Positions 16,453 to 25,300 of a stretch of 59,091 nt of DNA are shown in pieces. The stretch's first letter is position 1, and every line of letters starts with the position of its first letter. The stretch comes from Acidimicrobiales bacterium (GTDB lineage: Bacteria; Actinomycetota; Acidimicrobiia; Acidimicrobiales; SHLQ01). The notes below the pieces were generated by a model. That model made no database searches. It worked only from the letters and a program-made list of their open reading frames with translations, and had not been told where the DNA came from. The translations under genes and the position numbers were made by a program. The DNA lies in assembly GCA_020628865.1 (NCBI GenBank), contig JAHDEJ010000002.1, positions 200,643 to 259,733 on the forward strand, written 5' to 3'.

Positions 16453-17811
16453 TCAGACCCTCCGAATCTCAGGCGTGCCGTACAGACCAAAGGGTCGCAC
16501 GAGCAACACCCCCAACATGACGACATAGGGAACGATCTGCTGGTAACCGGGACCGAGCACATCGACGTAACCGGACAGATACTCGCCGGCGAAGATCTCC
16601 GCCAGCCCGATGAGCACGCCGCCGATGAGTGCGCCCTGGACCGAGTCCAACCCGCCGAGGATGACCGCCGGGAGGGCCCGGAAGGCCACCAACACGGTGG
16701 TTGCGCTGACCGCACCGGTCGCCTCGATCGGCGGCTGTGTGGCGAACACACCGCCGAGCACGGCGAGCCCGGCGCCTGCGGCCCAGGCGATGGCGAACAC
16801 CTGGCCGACGTTGATGCCCTGGGCCATCGCTGCTTCCTGGTCGAAGGAGACCGCCCGCATCGCGACGCCCAGCTTGGACCGATAGAAGAAGTAGACCGCC
16901 ACGAACGACAGGAGCGTGGCGATGATGATCATGAAGTAGCTCCAGAAGTAGAACGCTCCGAAGAGGCTGAAGCCACCGTCTGAATCCGGGTTGCCGATCT
17001 CCGCCGACCACGGCGATTCGACCGAGCGCTGGAGGATCTTCACCGAGTCGTTGGTGAACACTCGCAGTGCGATCTCGAGGCCGAGCGTGATCACCGCCAT
17101 GGAGAACAGCGGCTGACCTACCATCGGCCGGATGGCCACCCGCTCGAGCGCCATGCCGAGCAGCGCACCGAAGACCACGGCGATGATGAGGTTGCCGATC
17201 CACTCGATCCAGGTGGAGTCGAGGGCGGCGATGATCACCATCGCAACGAACGTGATCGCGGCGCCGATGGGCAGTCGGTTGCTCGGCCGCCAGCCCGTTG
17301 CGAGACCCGCACCCACGCCGATCACGAGGGCGATGATGAGGCTGATCAGCGGTTCCTCGAGCCAGGTGAAGCCTTGGCGGGTCGCCAACCACCGGCAGGC
17401 CAGGAACGCAGCCATGCCGGCAAGCAGCGACTTGCCCGGGATCGTTCCGCCGGTCAGCAGCGACCAGAGCAGGCCGGCCAGGAAGGCGACGAACACGATC
17501 GAGGCCCACTGCTCACCGATCTCGGGAAGACCATCGCCGGCGAACGGCGCCCGCCACCAGGTACCCGGCGTGATACCCGCCGGGCTCGCCTGATCCGGAC
17601 GATCGAACACGAGGAAGGACACGAACAGACCACCGGCAGCGGCCAACGCACCTTGTGCGAAGTTCACGACCTGGGTGGCTTTGAAGATGATGACGAAGCC
17701 GAGCGCAATGATGGCGTAGACGCCACCGATCGAGACGCCACGAACGATGGTGTTCAGCAGTCTCGAGAAGAACCCGATGTCACCCGCCTGAGCGAGAAGT
17801 TCTCCGATCAT
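16453..17811 (-). CDS. Branched-chain amino acid-type ABC permease (LivH-like)
   Basis: A 452-residue permease of the LivH family, longer than the usual 300 because of an insertion of about 130 residues (from near residue 75) carrying extra hydrophobic segments. Family features are VSIGGVYAIIALGFVIIFKATQ at the N-terminus, the ATPase-contact loop KLGVAMRAVSFDQEAAMAQGINV, and QGALIGGVLIGLAE near the end. Its ATG shares one base with the TGA of the acyl-CoA ligase gene, so the two are translationally coupled. Confidence 0.88.
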   Translation of the reverse strand: MIGELLAQAGDIGFFSRLLNTIVRGVSIGGVYAIIALGFVIIFKATQVVNFAQGALAAAGGLFVSFLVFDRPDQASPAGITPGTWWRAPFAGDGLPEIGEQWASIVFVAFLAGLLWSLLTGGTIPGKSLLAGMAAFLACRWLATRQGFTWLEEPLISLIIALVIGVGAGLATGWRPSNRLPIGAAITFVAMVIIAALDSTWIEWIGNLIIAVVFGALLGMALERVAIRPMVGQPLFSMAVITLGLEIALRVFTNDSVKILQRSVESPWSAEIGNPDSDGGFSLFGAFYFWSYFMIIIATLLSFVAVYFFYRSKLGVAMRAVSFDQEAAMAQGINVGQVFAIAWAAGAGLAVLGGVFATQPPIEATGAVSATTVLVAFRALPAVILGGLDSVQGALIGGVLIGLAEIFAGEYLSGYVDVLGPGYQQIVPYVVMLGVLLVRPFGLYGTPEIRRV

Positions 17812-19682
17812 CAGTACATCGACTCCACGAGGTCGCCGAACATGTCGAGCATCGCGGAGCGCTTCAGCTTCTGTGTGGCCGTGAGCTCACCGTCTTCGTG
17901 GTCGAGCTCCTTGGGGATCATCCGGAACTTCTTGATGCCCTCGACCCGAGCGAACTTGCCGTTCGTCTCGTCGACGATGTTCTGCACCATCTCGAGGACC
18001 TCGGCCTTCTCGGTGAGATCCCGATAGGTCGTGTACGGAATGTTCTTGCGCAGAGCCCAGTCGCCGACCACATCGAGCTCGATGCCGATCAGCGCCGTCA
18101 GATACTTGCGTCCGTCGCCGATCACCATTGCTTCCTTGATGAATGGCGATGCCTTGAGGCTGTTCTCGATCTCGGATGGAGAGATGTTCTTGCCGCCCGA
18201 CGTGATGATGATGTCCTTCATGCGGTCGACGATCTTGACGTGCGTGCCGTCGACCCATTCGCCGACGTCGCCGGTCTTGAGCCATCCGTCTTCCGTGAAG
18301 GTCTCGGCGGTCTTGTCGGGCTTGTTCCAGTAGCCCTTGAAGACGCCGGGGTGCTTGGTCTGGATCTCGCCGGTTTCCTCGTCGATCCGCAGGCCGATGT
18401 CGTCGTAGGCCTCGCCGACGGTGCCGAGCTTGGTGCGGCCCGGGTAGTTGACTGTGGCCACAGCCGAGTTCTCGGTCATGCCGTAGAGCTCGTACACGTC
18501 CACGCCGATGCCCATGAAGAACTGGAGCACCTCGGGGGCGATGGGGGCAGCACCACTCGATGCACGGCGGCAGTGCCGGAGACCCACGCGTTCCTGCAGA
18601 GCACGGAAGACGAGCGGGTAGAAGATCCAATGCAGGATGCGGCTCTGTGCGGTGTGGTTGCCACCGTTCTCGACCTTGGCCTTGCCGATCTTGTCGGCGG
18701 CCTTCATGGCCATGCCCAACCACAGCGCCTTGAAGCGAGTGGCGTCTGAACCCCGGATCTGCACGCCGGCGTGGAGCCGCTCCCAGATTCGGGGAACCGC
18801 GAAGAACAGCGTGGGCTGGATTTCGCGGAGGTTGATGGCGACGGTTTCGATCGATTCGGCGAAGTTCAGCGTCGGACCGCCGGAGAGCATCGTCCACGTG
18901 GAGAAGATCCGCTCGGCGACATGGCACAACGGGAGGTAGGTGAGGATCTGGTCGCTCGTGTTCGGTGCGGTGTTGTCGGGGTACGCACGCTTCTCGTCGA
19001 TGATCTTGTTCATCGCGTACATCGAGTTGGCGTTGGTGAGCATTGCGCCCTTGGGCGGGCCCGTCGTTCCAGAGGTGTAGACGAGCGTCATCACGTCGTC
19101 GTCCTCGGCGGCGGCCATGCGGGCGGCGACGGCGCCGGGGTTGGCGGCACGATGCTGCCGGCCGGCTTCGAGGAAGTTCTCCCAGAAGATCAGGCGCTCG
19201 TCGGTGAAGTCGGAGAAGCCACGGGGCTCGACGTAGATGAGCGAGCGGACCGACGGGATCTTGCTCGGGTCGATCTCGAAGACCTTGTCCACCTGCTCCT
19301 GGTCTTCGACCAGATGCACGACAGCGCCGGAGTCCTGGAGCATGTACTCGACCTCGGCGGCCGGGTTGGTCGGGTAGAGCCCGACCGTGATGCCGCGAAC
19401 CGCCACAGCGGCGATGTCGAGGATGACCCATTCCGGCCGGTCCTCGGCATGGATGGTGACCCGGTCGCCGACCTCGACGCCGAGCGAGAGCAGCCCGTGG
19501 GCGGCAACCTCGATCAGTTCCCAGGCGTCCGCCCAGCTGTACTCCTGCCAGATGCCGAAGTCCTTTTCGCGGAAGGCGATGTGGTTCGGGTCCTTCTGTG
19601 CCCAGTCCCGTGCCAGCGATGCAACGGTCTTGGCGCCAGCGCCGGATGGAGTCGGCGCAACCCGATCCTCGACAACTGTCAT
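17811..19682 (-). CDS. Long-chain-type AMP-forming acyl-CoA ligase (FadD-like)
   Basis: A 623-residue ligase and the first gene of the transporter operon. The P-loop is LVYTSGTTGPPKGAML, the adenylation motif is YGMTENSAV, GWLKTGDVGEW precedes the hinge, and the C-terminal SGGKNISPSEIEN follows. The domain pattern matches COG1022-type long-chain ligases, which act at the cytoplasmic membrane face. AGGGGGGAAGC before the ATG is a strong ribosome binding site. One-base overlap with the permease gene suggests that it activates the imported compound to its CoA ester, trapping it inside. The acid could be fatty, terpenoid or aromatic. Confidence 0.87.
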   Translation of the reverse strand: MTVVEDRVAPTPSGAGAKTVASLARDWAQKDPNHIAFREKDFGIWQEYSWADAWELIEVAAHGLLSLGVEVGDRVTIHAEDRPEWVILDIAAVAVRGITVGLYPTNPAAEVEYMLQDSGAVVHLVEDQEQVDKVFEIDPSKIPSVRSLIYVEPRGFSDFTDERLIFWENFLEAGRQHRAANPGAVAARMAAAEDDDVMTLVYTSGTTGPPKGAMLTNANSMYAMNKIIDEKRAYPDNTAPNTSDQILTYLPLCHVAERIFSTWTMLSGGPTLNFAESIETVAINLREIQPTLFFAVPRIWERLHAGVQIRGSDATRFKALWLGMAMKAADKIGKAKVENGGNHTAQSRILHWIFYPLVFRALQERVGLRHCRRASSGAAPIAPEVLQFFMGIGVDVYELYGMTENSAVATVNYPGRTKLGTVGEAYDDIGLRIDEETGEIQTKHPGVFKGYWNKPDKTAETFTEDGWLKTGDVGEWVDGTHVKIVDRMKDIIITSGGKNISPSEIENSLKASPFIKEAMVIGDGRKYLTALIGIELDVVGDWALRKNIPYTTYRDLTEKAEVLEMVQNIVDETNGKFARVEGIKKFRMIPKELDHEDGELTATQKLKRSAMLDMFGDLVESMY

Positions 19683-19715
19683 GCTTCCCCCCTGGAATCA
19701 GTCAGTGATGAGCGC

Positions 19716-19721
19716 AAGGTA
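19716..19721 (-). promoter_or_regulatory. Possible -10 box (TACCTT) for the ligase-transporter operon
   Basis: The reverse strand reads TACCTT about 33 bases before the ATG, leaving room for the ribosome binding site in the leader. A TTTCAA sequence lies 19 bases further upstream. Weak match. Confidence 0.3.
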
Positions 19722-19758
19722 GCACGGCGCCGGAGACCGATTGAAACTCGTGGGCTTG

Positions 19759-19781
19759 CAACCGGCAGGAACTGCCGGTTG
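19759..19781 (-). terminator. 10-base-pair hairpin between the regulator gene and the ligase gene
   Basis: CAACCGGCAG and CTGCCGGTTG flank the loop GAA. It lies 34 bases after the regulator's stop and has no T-run. It could end the regulator mRNA or sit in front of the operon promoter. Confidence 0.45.
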
Positions 19782-19814
19782 GCAGTGGCGACCGATTCCG
19801 GCCGGCACGACCGC

Positions 19815-20768
19815 TCAGATGTCGTCGAGAAGGCCGGTTCGAGCGGCGATCATGACCGCCTCGACCCGGTTTCGGGCCTCGAGCTTCTGGAGCACCGACT
19901 CCATGTACGCCTTGACCGTTCCGCGAGCGAGAAACAGCTCGGCCGCGATCTCCGGGTTCGACAACCCGCAGGCCGCGAGACGGACGACTTCGAGTTCCCT
20001 CGGGGTCAGACACGACGGAGCCGGGTTTGGCTCGGGCACGACGAGGCCGGAAACGGAACACCGCAACGCAGTCGACGCGCTCCCGGCGGTCTCGATGATC
20101 GACGTGGCCTGGGCGATCAGCGAGGAGGAGCTCTCCGGATCCGCGGCGATCGACTTTGCGATTCGGAGGATCTGCCCCAGGTGTTCCCCGACCGAAGCAT
20201 CGAGCGCCCGAACCGTGCGCTCACGTTCCACCTCGATTGCGGCCTCGGTCAGCTGACGCGACCGATCCGCCATGGACAACGCCAGCCGGGCGGACTCGAC
20301 CGCGGTGAGGACCCGGTCCAGTTGCGTGTCGGAGTAGACGGTCGGAACGCGGTCGGACACGTAGGCGACACCGATCAGGTCGTCGCTCACGACAAGCGGC
20401 ATGCACAACACACCCGCAAGGCCCTCGTGGGCGATCGGCGCGTCGTAGTCGTGCGTGATCGAATCGGCCACCGTGTAGTCCGACACGAAATCAGGGCCAC
20501 CTTCGGCCAGCACCTTCCCACCGAGCCCGCGCCCGCGCTCGACCTGCAGCGATTCCAGCGCTCCGGTTTCGCCGCCGTACACGCCGGTCAGGCGGAGCTT
20601 GTCCGGTCCGTCGAGAAGCCCGACGAACCCGAGATCGGCGCCGATGGCGTCGGCGGCCGCCCGCCCGATGGACCCGATGACCGCGTCTCGCTCCAGCGGT
20701 GCGGCCAGCTCCTCGACCGCGCGCAATGCGTCGGCGACCTCGTTCGGAGCTTCTTCATCCGTTGCCAT
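19815..20768 (-). CDS. GAF-LuxR transcriptional regulator
   Basis: A 317-residue protein. An N-terminal GAF domain (about residues 20-165, with DLGFVGLLDG and VLCMPLVVSDDLIGVAYV) should sense a small ligand or redox state. A C-terminal LuxR-type helix-turn-helix (LTPRELEVVRLAACGLSNPEIAAEL, about 250-310) binds DNA. There is no receiver domain. ATG 20768 is preferred over longer starts because TACTAT lies six bases upstream and family similarity starts there. It is on the same strand and 132 bases upstream of the ligase-transporter operon, so it is the natural candidate to control it, though no operator could be identified. Confidence 0.8.
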   Translation of the reverse strand: MATDEEAPNEVADALRAVEELAAPLERDAVIGSIGRAAADAIGADLGFVGLLDGPDKLRLTGVYGGETGALESLQVERGRGLGGKVLAEGGPDFVSDYTVADSITHDYDAPIAHEGLAGVLCMPLVVSDDLIGVAYVSDRVPTVYSDTQLDRVLTAVESARLALSMADRSRQLTEAAIEVERERTVRALDASVGEHLGQILRIAKSIAADPESSSSLIAQATSIIETAGSASTALRCSVSGLVVPEPNPAPSCLTPRELEVVRLAACGLSNPEIAAELFLARGTVKAYMESVLQKLEARNRVEAVMIAARTGLLDDI

Positions 20769-20774
20769 GTGCTG

Positions 20775-20780
20775 ATAGTA
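20775..20780 (-). promoter_or_regulatory. Putative -10 box (TACTAT) for the GAF-LuxR gene
   Basis: The reverse strand reads TACTAT, six bases, then the ATG at 20768. This is a leaderless arrangement without a ribosome binding site. Confidence 0.5.
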
Positions 20781-20847
20781 GGCAGACGAGCGCGCACAAC
20801 ACCGAGCAGGACGCGGGCGACCACGGCGAATGTGGTACGACGGACAG

Positions 20848-21624
20848 GTGCAGATCGTGTCGTGGAACCTGAACTCGATCCGGTCGCGGGCAGCGCTCGT
20901 CGAGGCGCTGCTGGCAGAGGAGACACCCGACGTGCTCGCCATGCAGGAGACGCGGTGCACCGATGCAACGTTTCCCTGGACGATGTTCGAACACGCCGGG
21001 TACGAGGTGGCGCATCTCGGCACCGGAGGACACGCCGGCGTGGCCCTCGCCAGCCGTGTCGGGCTCGATCGCGTCTCCTATGGCTTCGGCGGCGAGCACG
21101 GCCCACCGTTCGACCAGCCCCGGCTCATCGCCGCCGACTGCGACGGCGTGCGGGTCGCATCGGTGTACGCCCCGAACGGGCAGCGCATCCGGTCGGCCGC
21201 ATGGTTCGCCAAGCTTGCGTGGTTTCAGCTCCTCGCGGTCGAGATGGAGCTCGAACTCGAGGCAGCCCATGATCTCCTGCTCATCGGCGATTTCAACGTG
21301 TGCCCGGCACCGATCGACGTGTACGACCCGATTCGCAAACGCGACCGCAACCTCGTCAGCTCGGAGGAACGTGCCGCGGTGGCGGCCCTCCTCGATCTGG
21401 GCCTCCACGATCTGGCACGCGAACTCGATGAGGACGAGCCGGGATTCACCTGGTTCAGCTTCGCCGCCGGCCAGCTCGAGGCGAATCGGGGCTACCGGTT
21501 GGACCTTGCGCTCGGCAGCCGAACGGTGCGGGAGCGGTCGACCGAGTGCCGGCCGCTGCTGCGCTGGCGTGAACCGGATCTGCGTCCGTCGGACCACGCT
21601 CCACTGTCGCTCCTTCTGGACTGA
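20848..21624 (+). CDS. xthA: Exodeoxyribonuclease III family nuclease
   Basis: A 258-residue endonuclease/exonuclease/phosphatase-fold protein of the ExoIII type, which repairs abasic sites. The motif order is complete: SWNLNSIRSR (Asn), LAMQETRC (catalytic Glu), YAPNGQ, LLIGDFNVCP (Asp and Asn), and RLDLALGSR near the end with the final SDHAPLSLLL (Asp-His). GTG 20848 is chosen over ATG 20830 because family proteins start at this WN motif. TACGAC lies six bases upstream, hinting at a leaderless start although the sixth base is off consensus. It is divergent from the regulator gene. Confidence 0.88.
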   Translation: MQIVSWNLNSIRSRAALVEALLAEETPDVLAMQETRCTDATFPWTMFEHAGYEVAHLGTGGHAGVALASRVGLDRVSYGFGGEHGPPFDQPRLIAADCDGVRVASVYAPNGQRIRSAAWFAKLAWFQLLAVEMELELEAAHDLLLIGDFNVCPAPIDVYDPIRKRDRNLVSSEERAAVAALLDLGLHDLARELDEDEPGFTWFSFAAGQLEANRGYRLDLALGSRTVRERSTECRPLLRWREPDLRPSDHAPLSLLLD

Positions 21625-21631
21625 CGCGCCG

Positions 21632-21661
21632 ATGGCCGCCCGGGGCGAACCGGACGGCCAT
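21632..21661. terminator. Hairpin between convergent xthA and the WXG-like gene
   Basis: ATGGCCG ... CGGCCAT pairs, with CCGG/CCGG continuing the stem after one mismatch around the six-base loop GGCGAA. It lies eight bases after the xthA stop and 39 bases beyond the WXG-like gene's stop, so it could serve both strands. Confidence 0.45.
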
Positions 21662-21699
21662 GGACGGGCGGGCGGTGGGAGACCCGCCGGGCGATTCGG

Positions 21700-22194
21700 T
21701 CAGCCGATCGTCTGGTCGGCCGCAGCGAAGTTGTCTCGCGTGGCTCGCGCCGCACGGGCGAGTTCCAGGTAGCGGTCGTTCGCCTGCTGCATGACGGCCG
21801 CGTACTGCTGCTCGACGGTGGCCACCAGCTCCTCGGAGCGGGAGACGAATGCCATCTTCTCGGAGAGCATCATGTCGGTTGCCGCCGTCAGAACACGGTC
21901 CACTTCAGCCTGCAGTTCGGTCTTGATCTCGAGGGCGCGTTCCCGGGAGTTGCCGCTCCAGTCCGTGCCTTCGAGACGGGCGTGCGCTGCGCCGATGTCG
22001 GCTCGCAGCGTGTCGGCGGTCGTGCCGAACCGGTTCACGAGGGTCGACGTTGCCTCCGTGACTGCTGCGCTGAGTTCGTTGACCTGCGCGCCCGCCTCGG
22101 TTCCGCTGACCAGGGCCGAGGCCCCGGTCTCGTCGAGCACCGCCGCACTCGACTCCATGTCGTCGAGGTTGCCTCCGATGAATCCGTTTGCCAT
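21700..22194 (-). CDS. WXG100-like secreted protein candidate
   Basis: A 164-residue, mostly helical, Ala/Glu/Thr-rich protein with no signal peptide. A W-S-G turn (W79) lies between two long helices, as in WXG100/ESAT-6-family substrates of type VII secretion, though it is longer than the usual 100 residues. No clear YxxxD/E export signal follows the second helix. ATG 22194 has AAAGGG about nine bases upstream; two further in-frame ATGs upstream add only ten residues. It lies just downstream of, and on the same strand as, the FHA-FtsK ATPase gene, the usual pairing. The assignment rests on helix pattern, WxG and neighbour. Confidence 0.6.
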   Translation of the reverse strand: MANGFIGGNLDDMESSAAVLDETGASALVSGTEAGAQVNELSAAVTEATSTLVNRFGTTADTLRADIGAAHARLEGTDWSGNSRERALEIKTELQAEVDRVLTAATDMMLSEKMAFVSRSEELVATVEQQYAAVMQQANDRYLELARAARATRDNFAAADQTIG

Positions 22195-22245
22195 GTCTTG
22201 ACCCTTTCGCATCTTTGAATGCACTTCAGTAACTTTCGTTCACCG

Positions 22246-22274
22246 ACGATCGCGCATTAGGGCGCGCGAGTCAA
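22246..22274 (-). promoter_or_regulatory. Possible promoter of the WXG-like gene
   Basis: On the reverse strand TTGACT (22274-22269) is followed after 17 bases by GATCGT (22251-22246), a weak -10. It would give a 5' leader of about 40 bases with the ribosome binding site inside. A perfect tandem repeat lies directly upstream. Confidence 0.35.
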
Positions 22275-22280
22275 GCAAAA

Positions 22281-22300
22281 TGCATGAAAGTGCATGAAAG
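22281..22300. repeat. Perfect tandem TGCATGAAAG x2 upstream of the WXG-like gene
   Basis: Two identical abutting 10-base units sit six bases upstream of the TTGACT -35 candidate. Ten-base spacing puts both on one DNA face, as expected for an activator site. Confidence 0.6.
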
Positions 22301-22353
22301 AGTCGATTGGTGCTCGAAGCGTCGATGGATTCGCGCGAGTGCCCGACCGGCGC

Positions 22354-25300
22354 TCAGTCGGGCTGCGCCACCTGCACGAGCGTCGCCTCACCGGCGTGCA
22401 CCAACCAACCCCGACCGGGAACCTCAGTGCGCTCACCCCGGGGAAGCCGGACACCGAGCAGCTCCGCGTCCATCACGGGATCGGCATTGAGCAACAGCCC
22501 CACGCCGCTCCCCCGCACGGACCGCAACCATCGGGGCCATTCGGACCGGCTGGAGTTCGTTCGCACCGACGCAACCACGTGCAACCCGGCCGGAGCCGAT
22601 CGAACGAGCCGGTGCAACACCTCGTCCGGATCGGCACATCGCTCGGCGTCATCGACGAACACCACCCAGGGTCGGCCGGTCTGTGCAGCCGCCCGCTCGA
22701 GCACGCCAGACACTTCAGCCAGCGTGCCTCCGGCATCGAACGGACCGTCGACCCCGTCGCTGATCAACCCAGCGTCACCGGCAACGACGCCGACGAGAAC
22801 GAGGTCGGCCGACGCCCGCCGCATCTGGATAGCAAGCGAACGCAGCGCCGTGGTCCGCCCACTGCGCGCCGGACCCGCTACCAGCGCATGCTCACTCTCG
22901 CGAAGGCGGAGCGACGCCGGCTCCCGTCTCCGATCGTCGACCGCAAACGGAACGTGCACACCGGCAGCGTCCACCAGCACATCACCCACCGTTGACAACG
23001 GGATCGCATCACCGAGCGGAGCAACCGACGGCGGCAACGCGGCGAGCTCCGGACCGGCCAGCTCGCGCTGATCGACCACCTGGGCCACCATCTCGCCCGA
23101 ACCGAACAACGCCCGGCCGGGAAGGAACGCCGGCAGTGACTGCCGTCGTACACCGAGCACACCGAGGTCCAACGGGTCGGCCAGCGACAGCACCACCCGG
23201 TCCCGAACGCTCGCCAGAAGCGCCTTCGGCATGTCCGACGGACGGCTCGCACCAGCCACGAACACCACGCCCAGAGCCGGCCCGTCCCGGATGATCCGGG
23301 CGAGTCGTTCCGCATTGACGCCGCCCGGGGCTCCGTCGATGCGATCGACGAAACCGGCGATGCCATCCACGAGAAGCACGAGCAACGGCCCGCGGTCGCC
23401 CGACCGCGCCCGTTCGCCGAGATGATCGTCGACGAGATCCAGGAGACGAAGGTGGCCGGCATCATCGGCGGGGTCCAGCACACAGGACACGTGTGGGCGC
23501 TCTCGCAGCGGTCCGAGGCTCCCATCGCCGTGGTCCGCGGCGAACACCCAGGCCACGCGTCCGCCCACCCCGTGCTGAAGCCGATTCCCGACGCTGCACA
23601 ACGTCGTGGACACCCCGGATCCGACCCCGCCCATGACCGCAAGCGACCCTGCCGCCGGGTCCCAGCCGAGGGCTACTCGGCGCTGATTGTCTGGATCATC
23701 GCCCACGACGATTGGCACGATGCCGTCCGGCAGCGGCTCGAGCGCCTCGAACGCTGCCGGCGCGATCGTCGCCGGCAGGTCGGGCAGCCACGGGCGTCGC
23801 GGAGGCGGCCGGTCTGCACCAGCGGCTCGCATGGCGGCAACGGCAGCTTCGATCACGGTCCCGCCAGTCGAGCGGGCCCGTTCGGGGAGCCGTGGCGCCC
23901 GTCCATCACCGAGGGACACCGGAGTCACCACCACGCCGGGAGCACGCTCGTCCAGAGGAGGCACCGACGACAACGCCGCCTGCACGAGTGTGAGATCACC
24001 GGTTCCGCGGCGGACCCATGCCCGGCCCGGCACGGACCTCGGAATGTCGACGGCGGCGCGATCGTCGATCACATCGAGCGCGTCGGCGTCGGTCTGTACT
24101 CGCAGTGCGATGCGCAGGTTGGTGTTCGCCCGAATGTTCGCATCCACGGCGCCGGCCGGACGTTGTGTCGCCAGCACGAGATGCACGCCGAGGCTCCGGC
24201 CTCGCTGTGCGATGCCGACGAGTGCGTCGACGAAATTCGGCAGCTCGGCTCGCAAGGTCGCGAACTCATCGATCACCACGACGAGGCGCGGCATCGGACC
24301 TCCGGGGCTGCCGGCTCGCCGGTAGTCGCCGACATCACTGACGGCGGCAGCGGCAAGTGCCCGCTCGCGGTACCGCAGCTCCGACTCCAGGGAACGAAGC
24401 GCGCGCTCGGCCAGGTGGGCATCCAGGTCGGTGACCATCCCCACCACGTGCGGCAGGTTGCGCAGCGCGTCGAACGCCGCTCCGCCCTTGTAGTCGATCA
24501 ACACGAAGACCACGTCTTGGGGGCCGTAGCGATGGGCGAGGCCGAGCAGCCAGGTCCGGAGCAGCTCCGACTTTCCTGCTCCCGTCGTTCCGGCCACCAA
24601 CGCATGTGGCCCGTCGGCGACGAGGTCCACGTCGAAGCGGCCGTCTGCCGCCAGCCCGAGTGGGGTGGACAGCGAGCCAGATGCATCGGCGGATGCCCAT
24701 CGTTCGCTGATCAGGGCGGGCGTCCGTGGAACGCCAAAGATCTCGGCCGCCTCCACGGAGGACGGCACCCCGCCGGCGCCCAACGGCTGTTCCGGATCCT
24801 CCCACCGCGCCATGGAACGGGCGACGCTGGAGGCGGTGGACATCGACATCGCGTCAGCGATGCCGTTCTCGTTTCCGGTCGAGGCCGCCGGTCGACGAAC
24901 CTCCATTCGCCCGTCCGGAGTCTGCAGATCAACGATGGTGGCGACCGATGCGGGAAGCTGCGCTTCGTTGGGAGCGACGACCAGCCCGAGTACGCCGCGC
25001 CCGGTCGATGCGAGGAGTGTGCGCAAGGTGCTGGCGCGTTCGTGCACGAGCGAGATTTCGTCGACGACGAACAGCCAGTGGTGGTTGTTGCCGTCCTCGA
25101 GACCGTCTTCGAGCGCGGCGGCGAGCGGCACGGCAACGTCTGGCGTCAGGATGCGCACGGCGTCACCGGAATCGCGGACGTGCGGAAGCCAGCGGGCCCA
25201 GCGCCACGAGTCGAGGCGAGCCTGATCGGCGACGATCACGACCGAGAGGTCGGCGGGTCCGTGATGAACGCACAGCTGCGCAATGACACTGCGCAGGACG

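Noticed and set aside
18771-21272. Long plus-strand open frame crossing the ligase and regulator genes
   Set aside because: It spans several supported genes and a gap on the other strand, with no domain.
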